Assembly: GCF_016865255.1 (NCBI RefSeq)
Contig: NZ_CP033381.1
Coordinates: forward strand, 2,294,001-2,358,000
Direction: 5' to 3'
Length of the DNA stretch: 64,000 bases
From: Methylomonas sp. LW13
Lineage (GTDB): Bacteria; Pseudomonadota; Gammaproteobacteria; Methylococcales; Methylomonadaceae
In this document: positions 56,293 to 64,000 of the stretch, piece after piece
Layout: every line of letters begins with the position of its first letter
How positions within the stretch are numbered: the first letter of the stretch is position 1
Translations under genes and position numbers: made by a program
The notes under the pieces: generated by a model
What the model was told of the DNA's origin: nothing
The model's input: the letters and a program-made list of their open reading frames with translations, nothing else
Databases searched by the model: none

Positions 56293-56529
56293 ACAATTTT
56301 TATTTAATCCATTTGCCTGCCGAAAACCTCCACCTAATAAACTCAAACCCGATAAAGGCCTCGTGAATCAAGGCCTTGCCATCAATGCACCGTTGCTGCC
56401 GGGAAATGTTTTCAAGCAAGCCCTGCTGCAAATTGATCCGGAATCTATCGGTTTCTGGCTGAGCTTGTTGAATGGCGGGCAGGCTGCCAGCAATTTGTAT
56501 TTCTAATTCAACAGATGCCGATCAGGTGC

Positions 56530-56542
56530 TCAGCAAGGCTGA
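56530..56542. promoter_or_regulatory. Candidate enhancer site TCAGC-AAG-GCTGA
   Basis: A perfect 5+5 palindrome lies in the 628-base divergent region, about 240 bases from the ASST promoter and 200 from the receptor promoter. CAGCAGCTGCTG, a second palindrome, lies at 56575-56586. An almost identical TCAGC-AAAG-GCTGA lies upstream of the second receptor. The region also holds a GTG frame of 47 codons (56363-56506) that I do not consider a gene. Confidence 0.5.
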
Positions 56543-56742
56543 TTCAGGCTAACAACAAAGGCTATTCATACTGTCAGCAGCTGCTGTTTGAGTTTCAGCA
56601 GTTTTACGTAAAAACGCTGAGTGATTTTTTGTTTGTTCTCGCTGATTAATAACTTGTAGAAAATTTAAAAAATAAATAAAAACATGTAGTTGTGAATTAT
56701 TTTCCGAATGTAATTCGCCTGTTAGCGCTATTTGCTTACTGC

Positions 56743-56758
56743 TGGCATGCCTATTGCC
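56743..56758 (+). promoter_or_regulatory. Sigma-54 promoter of the first receptor
   Basis: TGGCATG-CCTA-TTGCC matches the -24/-12 consensus apart from the last base. Transcription should start near 56769, leaving an 80-base leader before the GTG at 56849. This placement argues against any translation start upstream of the promoter. Confidence 0.85.
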
Positions 56759-56848
56759 AAATTGATATTAGAGCCGGTTTTATTTTGTTGCCGGCAGAGT
56801 TTTGATGTTGGTTCATATCGATTTTTTAACATTTGTTTAGGTGGAATA

Positions 56849-59800
56849 GTGAGCGATAAATTAGCAAGTGCTTTTTCAGTAAGCGCTACTCGACAGGATG
56901 GAGTTCCTCAAGCAATCAGTGCGCGCCGTAGGTTATCGACTTGCGTGGCAATGGCTATCGCCGGGGTGTCCCTGGTATCGGCATTTGACGTGGAAGCCGC
57001 ACCGAAAAAAAACAGCAAAAGCAAAAGTGTAAATAGCAAAGCGGTTAGCGATTTGGAAGCGGAAAATCAGGCTTTGCGTCAGCAGCTTGCCGCCGCCAAA
57101 CAACGTGAATTGGAATTTATCAAGCAAGGTGCAATAGGTGCTGCGCCAGCCGGAGCCGCGGTAACCTCTACAGAAACCACTGCCGCGCAGAATGAAGCGC
57201 CGGCTGAGGCTTTAGCCAAGAACGACGAAGACCAAAATGAGGATTTGGGTGAAGTGGTTGTGAAGGCCAAACCCAAATTGGCGAAATTACACGAAGTCGC
57301 GCAATCGGTATCGGTGGTATCCGGCACCGAACTTAATCGGGAACTGTCCAGGGACTTGGGCGACATCACCCGCCGCGCGTCCAACGTGCAATTCAATCAA
57401 AACAACACGCGCGGCGCCTCGCTATCGGTGCGCGGTTTGGGGAAAAGAAGTTTTACGGAAACCCAGGATCCCAGCGTCGGCGTGACGGTGGACGGTGTAC
57501 CGTATGCCTTGACGCAGTTGGCTAACTTCAGTTTTTACGACGTGGAAGCGGTGGAAGTCACGCGCGGGCCGCGCGGTACCGAGGGCGGCTTGGCCGCAAG
57601 CTCGGGTAAAGTGAACGTCACCTCCAAATTGCCGACATTCGCGCCGACAGCGGAATTGTCCGCCGCTTATGGGCAACGGGAGTCCTTGATATTGCAAGGT
57701 GCTTTGGGCGGGACGGTGATCGATAATTTTCTGGCCTGGCGTGGATCATTCATCGTCGATAAGGCGCGGGGTTTTTATGAAAACGAATACGACAGAAACT
57801 ACACACTATATAACCGCGATCGCCTGAGCGGGCGCGCGCAGTTGCTGTTTACCCCAACCTCAAACTTAACGGCACGCTTTATCGCCGACTTCGAGCCGAA
57901 GCAACCACAGGTACAAAACGGTTTGACCTTCTATCATGATCAGCCTTTTCGGTTTGCCGACGGTAGTCTCACGGATAGAAACGGCACATCCGCCTACTCC
58001 AAACTCAATGGCTATTTCAGTCATAGCAACCAATTTGCGCTGACCGATACCACCAGTCCGGGGGCGATCAGCGCCGTCGGTTCAAGAGCGGCGGCCGGCC
58101 AGTACTTTGCCAACAGAGGGTTTACCTATAACGATTATATCGGCGGCGAACAACGCGGCACCGTCTGGTTCGATCAAAACAAAGGCCAAACCGTCAATAA
58201 CCAGGGCGCAGCGGCGTTAATCGACTGGGAAGTCGGCAATCATGTGTTGAGCTCCAGAACCGGGGTGCGCGAATATCGCTTTGATGCGCACAACGACGAA
58301 GGTACGCCGTTTGACATCAGCGTCGATGGCGGCGGCGGGGTTAAATACAATCAATGGACGCAGGAATTTAAAATCGTCAACAAACCGGGCGGCTTTTTGG
58401 ATTACAAGGCCGGCGTGATCGGTTTGTGGACCAAGGATAATGTGGACTCGAAAGCCGGCTGGGGCGCCGACGCCGGGGCCTGGTTTGCCACCAACGGCCA
58501 GTACAATGCTTTATATAGAAACGCCGGCACCAATCGCGGCGCCGGCGAGGCTATCCTGAAAGACCTGTTGCAGGATGCGCGCACCTTCGAGTCTACCGAG
58601 ATTCGTACCCAATCCGGTGCCATATACGGCGAATCGGATTTGCACTTTACCGACAATTTCACCCTTACCGCCGGGGTACGCGCCACGCATGAAGACCGTA
58701 CGTCGCGCAACTTTAAGAACATTGCCAGAAATGGCGTTGGTGGCGCCTTTAATCCAGTGGCGGTGCGTGATGTGGCCACCGGCGGTTTTAATTCCGATAC
58801 GGCGCAGTCGTTTACCGTCGATCAGGATGGCGACGGGGTGATCGACAAAAATCCCGATGGGTCCAATAAAACAGTGACCAACACCTTCTACGGATCGACA
58901 AGCAATTACGGAAAACTCAACGCTGCGCAAACCGGCGTGGTAGCCGGCGATACTGTGGTGAACAGCGCCGAGCAAACCGCGCTGGCCGACTCCTTGGCGG
59001 CTCGATACTTTGGCGGCTCCAGCTATTCGGCGTTGACCGCCGCGCAAAAAACCATGGTCGCCAATGCCAAAACCTTGCGTGCCTCGCAAATCGGCCGTTT
59101 GAATCAAACCGTCGAGGATAACTACCGGGATGTACTGTATACCGCGCAATTGACGCCCAGCTACAAAATCAATGAAGACCTGACGACGTATTTGTCCTGG
59201 CAATACGGCGAGAAATCGGGATCGATTGCGCCGGTCAACGGTCTGCCGTTCACCGTCAAACCGGAAGAAACTCATGCCCTAGAGCTCGGTTTTAAATCCT
59301 TTTGGCTGGATAAGTCGGTGGTGCTTAATGTCGATGCGTTTGTCATGGATATTAAGAACTACCAGCAAGCGGTTCAGGTGGTGGACCAATTCCAAACCGA
59401 AGTCAACCTGGCGCCCGGTGGTTCCGGCCTGACAGCCTACGCCACGACGCAAGGCAACGTCGGTCGGGTGCGGGTGCACGGCGTGGAGTTGGACAGCGTG
59501 ATCAACACCATTCCCGATTTGTCGATCCGTTTCAACGGCGCCTATAACGTTGCCGAATATCTGGATTACAAAAATGCACCTAAACCCGATGAGCTGGGTT
59601 ATCTGACCGGGGATTACGTCGATATGACCGGCCAGTATCTACCCGGTGCTTCCAAATGGAACTTTAACGTCGGTGCCGAATATTCCAAGCCGATTTTCGA
59701 GAGCAAATACATAGCGCACACCAGCTTTAATACCAACTACCAAACCGAGTTCAATAATAGCGATACCTTATCGGCCTACGGTTGGGTAGGGGATAGAGCC

Positions 59801-59965
59801 AGAACGGACGCGGCGATCGGTATCGGTACCCGCGACAAGCACTGGGACTTGAGCCTGATCGGTAAAAACATCTTCAACGATAGAAATCACGAAATTGGCT
59901 GGAATTCCTATGCGCCGGATCCTTATCCGCGTTGGTTCGGTATTCAGCTAAGCGGGAAAATTTAA
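56849..59965 (+). CDS. TonB-dependent receptor with coiled-coil extension and Asp-rich loop
   Basis: The protein is 1038 aa from the GTG at 56849, preceded by AGGTGG; starts upstream lie before the promoter. A long signal region (CVAMAIAGVSLVSAFDVEA) is followed by a Lys-rich stretch and a coiled coil (DLEAENQALRQQLAAAKQRELE). A Glu/Ala linker leads to a TonB-box-like DLGEVVVKAK, the plug (SLSVRGLGKRSFTETQDPSVGVTVDGV, VEVTRGPRG) and the barrel. Residues ~658-670 form DQDGDGVIDKNPD, an EF-hand/TSP3-like metal loop. The barrel ends FGIQLSGKI, unusually without a terminal aromatic. It is paralogous to the next receptor. Confidence 0.9.
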   Translation: MSDKLASAFSVSATRQDGVPQAISARRRLSTCVAMAIAGVSLVSAFDVEAAPKKNSKSKSVNSKAVSDLEAENQALRQQLAAAKQRELEFIKQGAIGAAPAGAAVTSTETTAAQNEAPAEALAKNDEDQNEDLGEVVVKAKPKLAKLHEVAQSVSVVSGTELNRELSRDLGDITRRASNVQFNQNNTRGASLSVRGLGKRSFTETQDPSVGVTVDGVPYALTQLANFSFYDVEAVEVTRGPRGTEGGLAASSGKVNVTSKLPTFAPTAELSAAYGQRESLILQGALGGTVIDNFLAWRGSFIVDKARGFYENEYDRNYTLYNRDRLSGRAQLLFTPTSNLTARFIADFEPKQPQVQNGLTFYHDQPFRFADGSLTDRNGTSAYSKLNGYFSHSNQFALTDTTSPGAISAVGSRAAAGQYFANRGFTYNDYIGGEQRGTVWFDQNKGQTVNNQGAAALIDWEVGNHVLSSRTGVREYRFDAHNDEGTPFDISVDGGGGVKYNQWTQEFKIVNKPGGFLDYKAGVIGLWTKDNVDSKAGWGADAGAWFATNGQYNALYRNAGTNRGAGEAILKDLLQDARTFESTEIRTQSGAIYGESDLHFTDNFTLTAGVRATHEDRTSRNFKNIARNGVGGAFNPVAVRDVATGGFNSDTAQSFTVDQDGDGVIDKNPDGSNKTVTNTFYGSTSNYGKLNAAQTGVVAGDTVVNSAEQTALADSLAARYFGGSSYSALTAAQKTMVANAKTLRASQIGRLNQTVEDNYRDVLYTAQLTPSYKINEDLTTYLSWQYGEKSGSIAPVNGLPFTVKPEETHALELGFKSFWLDKSVVLNVDAFVMDIKNYQQAVQVVDQFQTEVNLAPGGSGLTAYATTQGNVGRVRVHGVELDSVINTIPDLSIRFNGAYNVAEYLDYKNAPKPDELGYLTGDYVDMTGQYLPGASKWNFNVGAEYSKPIFESKYIAHTSFNTNYQTEFNNSDTLSAYGWVGDRARTDAAIGIGTRDKHWDLSLIGKNIFNDRNHEIGWNSYAPDPYPRWFGIQLSGKI

Positions 59966-60043
59966 GATGGTAGGTTGACCAAAAAACACGCTTGACACCA
60001 GTTCGTAACCTGGAAATGAAACTGTTGATTGGCGGGCAGTTAG

Positions 60044-60057
60044 TCAGCAAAGGCTGA
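60044..60057. promoter_or_regulatory. Candidate enhancer site TCAGC-AAAG-GCTGA
   Basis: A perfect 5+5 palindrome lies about 140 bases upstream of the second receptor's -24 element, at a typical enhancer distance. It differs from the site at 56530-56542 by one extra A in the spacer. Confidence 0.5.
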
Positions 60058-60194
60058 TGACCTTTCAACAGTTTTTCAGCTGGCGGCGTTCTCATGATGT
60101 TAGCAAGATAGATAAATTGGGTCTTAAAGTTAGTTATTAAATTCAATTGTTTAAATCTCATTAATGGATGGCTAGGCGGATGTTTATCATCCTG

Positions 60195-60210
60195 TGGCAT
60201 GGTCGTTGCG
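60195..60210 (+). promoter_or_regulatory. Sigma-54 promoter of the second receptor
   Basis: TGGCATG-GTCG-TTGCG has the complete TGGCAYR and TTGC elements with correct spacing. The start would be near 60221, about 75 bases before the GTG at 60296. The rest of 59966-60295 shows no gene. Confidence 0.85.
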
Positions 60211-60295
60211 TAGAGCGTTACAGAAAGTTCGAATGGCGGACGCCGTCTTGGCGTTGGCTCGAATTGGTTTTTGTAACATTCGCATAGGTGAGATC

Positions 60296-63052
60296 GTGAA
60301 GGAAAATTTAATTGGGAGTCTGTCGGCAGACAGCATTGAATCGGTGAAAGTGCCGCTGCACATTAGCAATCGGCGCGGTTTGTCGGTATGTGTGGCAATG
60401 GCTATAGCGGGTGGTTCAATGCTGATTGCTAGCGATGCGACCGCCCAAACGGCGCCGGTGAAAAAAAGCGCGAAAAAGGCCGGCAATAAAGCGGTTGCCG
60501 ATACCAAAGTGAACGATTTACAAGCGCAGGTTGAACGCTTGAGCCGGGAATTGGAAGCCTCAAAACGGCGTGAGCAGGATTTACTTAAAAGAAGTGTGGC
60601 GGCCGCGCCGGCGCCAGGTATTACCGATCCGGCTGCGCAAACCAGTCAGGAGCCGGACAATGTCGTAGCCGCCGCTGAGCCGGAGCCGGAAGAGAAAGCC
60701 GACGAGCCGCAAAACCTGTCGGAAGTGGTCGTAACGTCTCGGCGTAAGGAAGAGAAGTTGCAGGAAGTGCCGATTCCGGTGGCGGTAATCAATCGGGAAA
60801 CGCTGGAGCGGGATAACGTGGTGTCGGTACAAGATTTTTCCCGGCGTGCGCCTAACTTGGGTGTGACCTCGGCCAATGCCCGGCAAACCAGTATTGCTTT
60901 GCGGGGTTTGGGCAAAAACAGCGGTAACGAATCCATGGAGCCCAGTGTTGGCGTGATGGTGGATAACGTCTGGCGGGCGTGGGCGGGGGCGGCGTGGGCC
61001 AACTTTGCCGATTTGGATCAAGTGGAAGTGTTGCGCGGTCCGCAAGGTACGCTGCAAGGTAAAAACAGCAACCTGGGTTTGCTGAACATTACCACTAAAG
61101 CGCCTTCATTCAAGAACAGTTATTACGTGGATGGCTTTGCCGGGGATAGGGATACCCTGCAAGGCAAATTCGGCGCTACCGGTACCATCTTGCCGGGTTT
61201 GTTGGCGTATCGCGCTTCCGGGTTTATCGATAAGCGCGACGGCTTTGTGAAAAATTTGGATGTGCATCGCAGTGAGGGGGATTTAGGTGAAACCAATGCG
61301 TTGGGCGGGCGTTTGCAGTTTCTGTTTACGCCGAGCGAAGATTTGAGCGCGCGGTTGATTGTCGATAAAACTGCCTCGACTCAAACCATGAGCGTGCAAC
61401 CCCTCATCGCCGATCCTACGCGCTTTGACGATGGCACTCTGCGAACCACTACCTTCAGCAGCCGGTTAGCCAGGGATTGGTTCAATACCCTGCGAACCAA
61501 TGGTCAACCGGTGACCGTGATTGGTGATCCTAGAGCGATGGCGAACAACGAAAGGCGCCAATCGCGCGGTGATGGTTCGGGTGTGTCGGCGGAAATAAAC
61601 TGGGATGTGGCGGGACATCGGTTGACCTCGATTTCCGCTTATCGGGATGCGTTGTTTGAACCTAATCATGATGGCGAGTCAAGTACCGCAGACGTTGAAC
61701 GGATTTCCGGTTGGACGGTTAAAAATGAGCAATGGTCGCAGGAGCTCAGATTGGCGTCTAAAGACCCTGGACCCATCGATTACCAGTTCGGGGTGTTTGC
61801 GATGCGTGCTATCGCCAATACCTTTAATCAACGCCTTTTTGGGGTGGATGCCGGCGCGTTCCATGCCAGCAATAGCCAGTACGCGCTGTTGAATGCCAGC
61901 CCAGCGTCCCGGCAATTATTGGCGGCGTCCATGCGCGATACCATGTTGACGCAAAACGTGGTGCCTGCCACCGATAGCTATGCCGGCTACGGTCAGATCA
62001 ACTGGCATGTCACCGATGATGCGACCTTGACCTTAGGCTTGCGCAATACCTTTGAACGTCGGGAAAACACCGGTTATAGCCGGAATTTGGGCGGTGTGGA
62101 TTTAGATGCTTTGGGTGCCTCCGTGGGTGCCAATGCCGCGCAGATTGCTGCGGCCAAGGCTATTCGCAGTAACCGTCTGGGTCCGGAATGGGATGCTCCG
62201 CGGCAAGGTTTCGATCAGAATTCGCAAAACTGGTTGATTAACCCCAGTTACAAAGTGAATAAAGATTTGATGGTCTACGGTTCGGTGGCCGGCGGTCAAA
62301 AATCCGGGGCTGCGCAGTTCAACTTTAACACTGGGGCTACGGAAAACGTCAAACCGGAAGATGTGATGGACTACGAATTTGGTTTCAAGAGCACTTTGCT
62401 GGATCGCAAGCTGGTATTCAACGTCAACTTGTATCAAACCGACATTCAAAGTTATCAATCGCAGTTGGTGGCGCCCGATCCATTACGGGCCGGTCAATTC
62501 TTGACGCAACTGGGCAATATAGGCGGTATTCAATTACGCGGTATCGAGTTGGAAACCAATTGGGATATTACCCAAGGGTTGAATGTGTTCCTGAACGGTT
62601 CGTATAACAAAGCCATTTACACCGACTTTGCCAACGCGCCGTGCCCACCGGAAGCGAATAACAGCGGATATTGCGATCAAACCGGCAAAACCATCCCGAA
62701 CGCACCGGCGTTTACTGCCAACTACGGGATAGATTACCGGGCGCCTTTAACCTTTGGTTACGGTAACGACTACGGTTTGCAGTGGCATGCGTATTTGATC
62801 GACAGCTTTAAATCCGCAGCCAACTACAACGCCAGTTTGTCGCGCTATGGCAAGCAGGACGCCTATCACGTCACCGATGGCGGGATTGGATTGGGTACTA
62901 AAAATGGCAAGTACAACCTGGACTTGGTCGGTAGAAACATCTTTGACACCATCTACTTTACCAATGCCAGTAACTTTTCCGGTACCGGCGCGGCGAGTGC
63001 TTCATTCGGCGATGCGCGTTACTACGGTGTGCACTTTAGAGCCAAATTCTAA
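60296..63052 (+). CDS. TonB-dependent receptor with coiled-coil extension (second copy)
   Basis: The protein is 918 aa from the GTG at 60296 (AGGTGA upstream). The frame begins at 60194, but that lies within the promoter. Layout matches the first receptor: signal region CVAMAIAGGSMLIASDATAQ, Lys-rich stretch, coiled coil (VNDLQAQVERLSRELEASKRREQDLL), Pro/Glu linker, LSEVVVTSRRKEEKLQEVPIPV TonB-box region. The plug reads TSIALRGLGKNSGNESMEPSVGVMVDNV and VEVLRGPQGTLQGKNSNLGLLNITTK. The barrel ends YYGVHFRAKF with terminal Phe. It lacks the Asp-rich loop. It is probably co-transcribed with the SMP-30-like gene 74 bases downstream. Confidence 0.92.
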   Translation: MKENLIGSLSADSIESVKVPLHISNRRGLSVCVAMAIAGGSMLIASDATAQTAPVKKSAKKAGNKAVADTKVNDLQAQVERLSRELEASKRREQDLLKRSVAAAPAPGITDPAAQTSQEPDNVVAAAEPEPEEKADEPQNLSEVVVTSRRKEEKLQEVPIPVAVINRETLERDNVVSVQDFSRRAPNLGVTSANARQTSIALRGLGKNSGNESMEPSVGVMVDNVWRAWAGAAWANFADLDQVEVLRGPQGTLQGKNSNLGLLNITTKAPSFKNSYYVDGFAGDRDTLQGKFGATGTILPGLLAYRASGFIDKRDGFVKNLDVHRSEGDLGETNALGGRLQFLFTPSEDLSARLIVDKTASTQTMSVQPLIADPTRFDDGTLRTTTFSSRLARDWFNTLRTNGQPVTVIGDPRAMANNERRQSRGDGSGVSAEINWDVAGHRLTSISAYRDALFEPNHDGESSTADVERISGWTVKNEQWSQELRLASKDPGPIDYQFGVFAMRAIANTFNQRLFGVDAGAFHASNSQYALLNASPASRQLLAASMRDTMLTQNVVPATDSYAGYGQINWHVTDDATLTLGLRNTFERRENTGYSRNLGGVDLDALGASVGANAAQIAAAKAIRSNRLGPEWDAPRQGFDQNSQNWLINPSYKVNKDLMVYGSVAGGQKSGAAQFNFNTGATENVKPEDVMDYEFGFKSTLLDRKLVFNVNLYQTDIQSYQSQLVAPDPLRAGQFLTQLGNIGGIQLRGIELETNWDITQGLNVFLNGSYNKAIYTDFANAPCPPEANNSGYCDQTGKTIPNAPAFTANYGIDYRAPLTFGYGNDYGLQWHAYLIDSFKSAANYNASLSRYGKQDAYHVTDGGIGLGTKNGKYNLDLVGRNIFDTIYFTNASNFSGTGAASASFGDARYYGVHFRAKF

Positions 63053-63063
63053 TTTGTATACTC

Positions 63064-63089
63064 GCCGGGCGGCCAGAATGCCGTCCGGC
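63064..63089 (+). other. Intercistronic hairpin
   Basis: GCCGGGCGGC (63064-63073) pairs with GCCGTCCGGC (63080-63089) with one G-U pair. There is no T run. It lies between the receptor and the SMP-30-like gene and may stabilise the upstream message or lower downstream expression. Confidence 0.5.
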
Positions 63090-63126
63090 AAACCGATTTA
63101 TCGAAACATTTGCAAAGGAAATACTT

Positions 63127-64000
63127 ATGTTATCTAAACACTTATATTTACTTGGTTTTGGCGCGTTGATTTACGGGGCGGCCGCTCATGCCGACGACCC
63201 GGTTACGCCGGCTATTCCCGGCGTCTCCGCCGGTGGCGTGGTAGCCGAGCTAATCAAGGATGGTTTTAACGGTACGGAAGGGCCGATAGCTTACAGCGAT
63301 GGCAGTTTATTGTTCACGGAAACCCAAGCCAACAAAATTATACGCATCGGCTTGGACGGTAAAGTATCGACATTTCTGGAAAGCTCCAATGGCGCTAACG
63401 GTTTGGCTTTGACGCCGGATGGCGACATCGTCGCGGTACAAACCGTAAAAACCAAAGTTGGCGTAGTTTATCCGGCCAACAAGAAAAATACCTTGGCCGA
63501 AAATTATCAAGGCACCGCATTTCAACGTCCCAACGATTTAGTGCGCGCCAGCAATGGCGGTATCTACTTTACCGATAGCGGCACCCGGCCTAGCAAGGAA
63601 AATCCCAATCCGCCACCGTCGCATCCCGGCGTGTTTTACATTTCGCCTGGCGGAGATCTTAAACAGCTGGCAACGGACATCGAGCGTCCCAACGGTATTC
63701 AATTGAGCAAAGACGAAAAGGTGTTGTACGTCGCCAATACCCAAGGCGAACATATTCTGGCTTACGACATTGCCGCGGACGGTTCGATCCAGAATCGCCG
63801 CAATTTTGCCAAACTGGACGGTTGGAAAAAAGGCGAGGACGGTACGTGGTCCAGCGGCGCCGATGGGCTTGCATTGGATAACGACGGCAGATTGTATGTC
63901 GCTTCCAATTCCGGCGTGGAAATCATCGGTGCCAAAGGTGAGTTATTGGGTGTGATTCCATTACCCAAAAAGCCGCAAAATCTGGCCTTTGCGGGTATCG
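63127..64000 (+). CDS. SMP-30/gluconolactonase-like exported protein (3' end beyond window)
   Basis: The ATG at 63127 has AAAGGAAA nine bases upstream. The frame is open to the window end (291 codons and counting). A signal peptide (LYLLGFGALIYGAAAHADD) is followed by beta-propeller sequence typical of SMP-30/gluconolactonase/LRE proteins: FNGTEGPIAYSDGSLLFTE, GANGLALTPDG, RPNDLVRASNGGIYFTDSG, IERPNGIQLSKDEKVLYVANT and GADGLALDNDGRLYVAS. The family includes metal-dependent lactonases and strictosidine-synthase-like enzymes. It belongs to the sigma-54 island and probably acts in the periplasm on the imported compound. Confidence 0.88.
   Translation, partial: MLSKHLYLLGFGALIYGAAAHADDPVTPAIPGVSAGGVVAELIKDGFNGTEGPIAYSDGSLLFTETQANKIIRIGLDGKVSTFLESSNGANGLALTPDGDIVAVQTVKTKVGVVYPANKKNTLAENYQGTAFQRPNDLVRASNGGIYFTDSGTRPSKENPNPPPSHPGVFYISPGGDLKQLATDIERPNGIQLSKDEKVLYVANTQGEHILAYDIAADGSIQNRRNFAKLDGWKKGEDGTWSSGADGLALDNDGRLYVASNSGVEIIGAKGELLGVIPLPKKPQNLAFAGI

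Noticed and set aside
56363-56506. 47-codon GTG frame between the ASST-type gene and the first receptor
   Set aside because: It has no ribosome site and no recognised family, and it lies among candidate regulatory palindromes.
1-64000. tRNA, rRNA, replication origin or complete prophage
   Set aside because: No cloverleaf, rRNA stretch, DnaA-box cluster or phage structural gene was noticed by eye. A covariance-model search would be needed to exclude small RNAs fully.

Overview
The window looks like chromosome from a gammaproteobacterium, most likely a Methylomonas-like methanotroph. That reading rests on the fabA-fabB pair, two FecI/FecR/TonB-receptor signalling loci, many TonB-dependent receptors and general sequence character. 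No methane-oxidation gene lies in the window, so the genus is an inference from memory. I see no tRNA, rRNA or CRISPR array.

Region by region: (1) 1-1.3 kb: the 3' end of an Hsp70-family gene and an OmpA-like lipoprotein with a Gln/Tyr/Pro repeat tail. (2) 1.5-18 kb: two paralogous loci of the form ECF sigma - FecR - ferric-siderophore-type receptor - PepSY membrane protein, all on the minus strand. Between them sits a Tn3-family transposon (7539-13469) with 42-bp inverted ends and a perfect AATAA target duplication. It carries a HI1419/HI1420-type toxin-antitoxin pair and an AT-rich passenger operon. A frameshifted IS5-family copy has removed all but the C-terminus of its transposase, and the PepSY gene of the second iron locus is a stump at its right edge. 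(3) 18-27.8 kb: housekeeping genes (diguanylate cyclase, galE, ttcA, fabB, fabA, slt, an ABC exporter, rnm). (4) 27.8-40.3 kb: a six-gene minus-strand operon of two TonB receptors, a YfiR-type periplasmic protein, a hybrid histidine kinase with a CHASE8-like sensor, and two REC-PAS-GGDEF-EAL proteins. This is a plausible outer-membrane-to-c-di-GMP signalling chain. (5) 40.7-52.2 kb: DUF2024, leuA with a divergent Lrp regulator, a DMT transporter, an FMN-reductase/transglutaminase fusion with a GNAT gene, an RND efflux pair and an orphan tatA. (6) 52.4-64 kb: a sigma-54 island.

The sigma-54 island is the strongest candidate for an undescribed system. A sensor-less enhancer-binding protein gene (53003-54079) is surrounded by -24/-12 promoters in front of two paralogous TonB receptors, an arylsulfotransferase-family protein, probably a periplasmic cupin, and a roughly 100-nt small RNA that ends at a strong terminator. 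A recurring TCAGC-N3/4-GCTGA palindrome lies upstream of several of these promoters and could be the activator's binding site. An SMP-30/gluconolactonase-like gene follows the second receptor and runs off the window. Together this suggests one regulon for uptake and periplasmic processing of an unknown (possibly aromatic or sulfated) compound.
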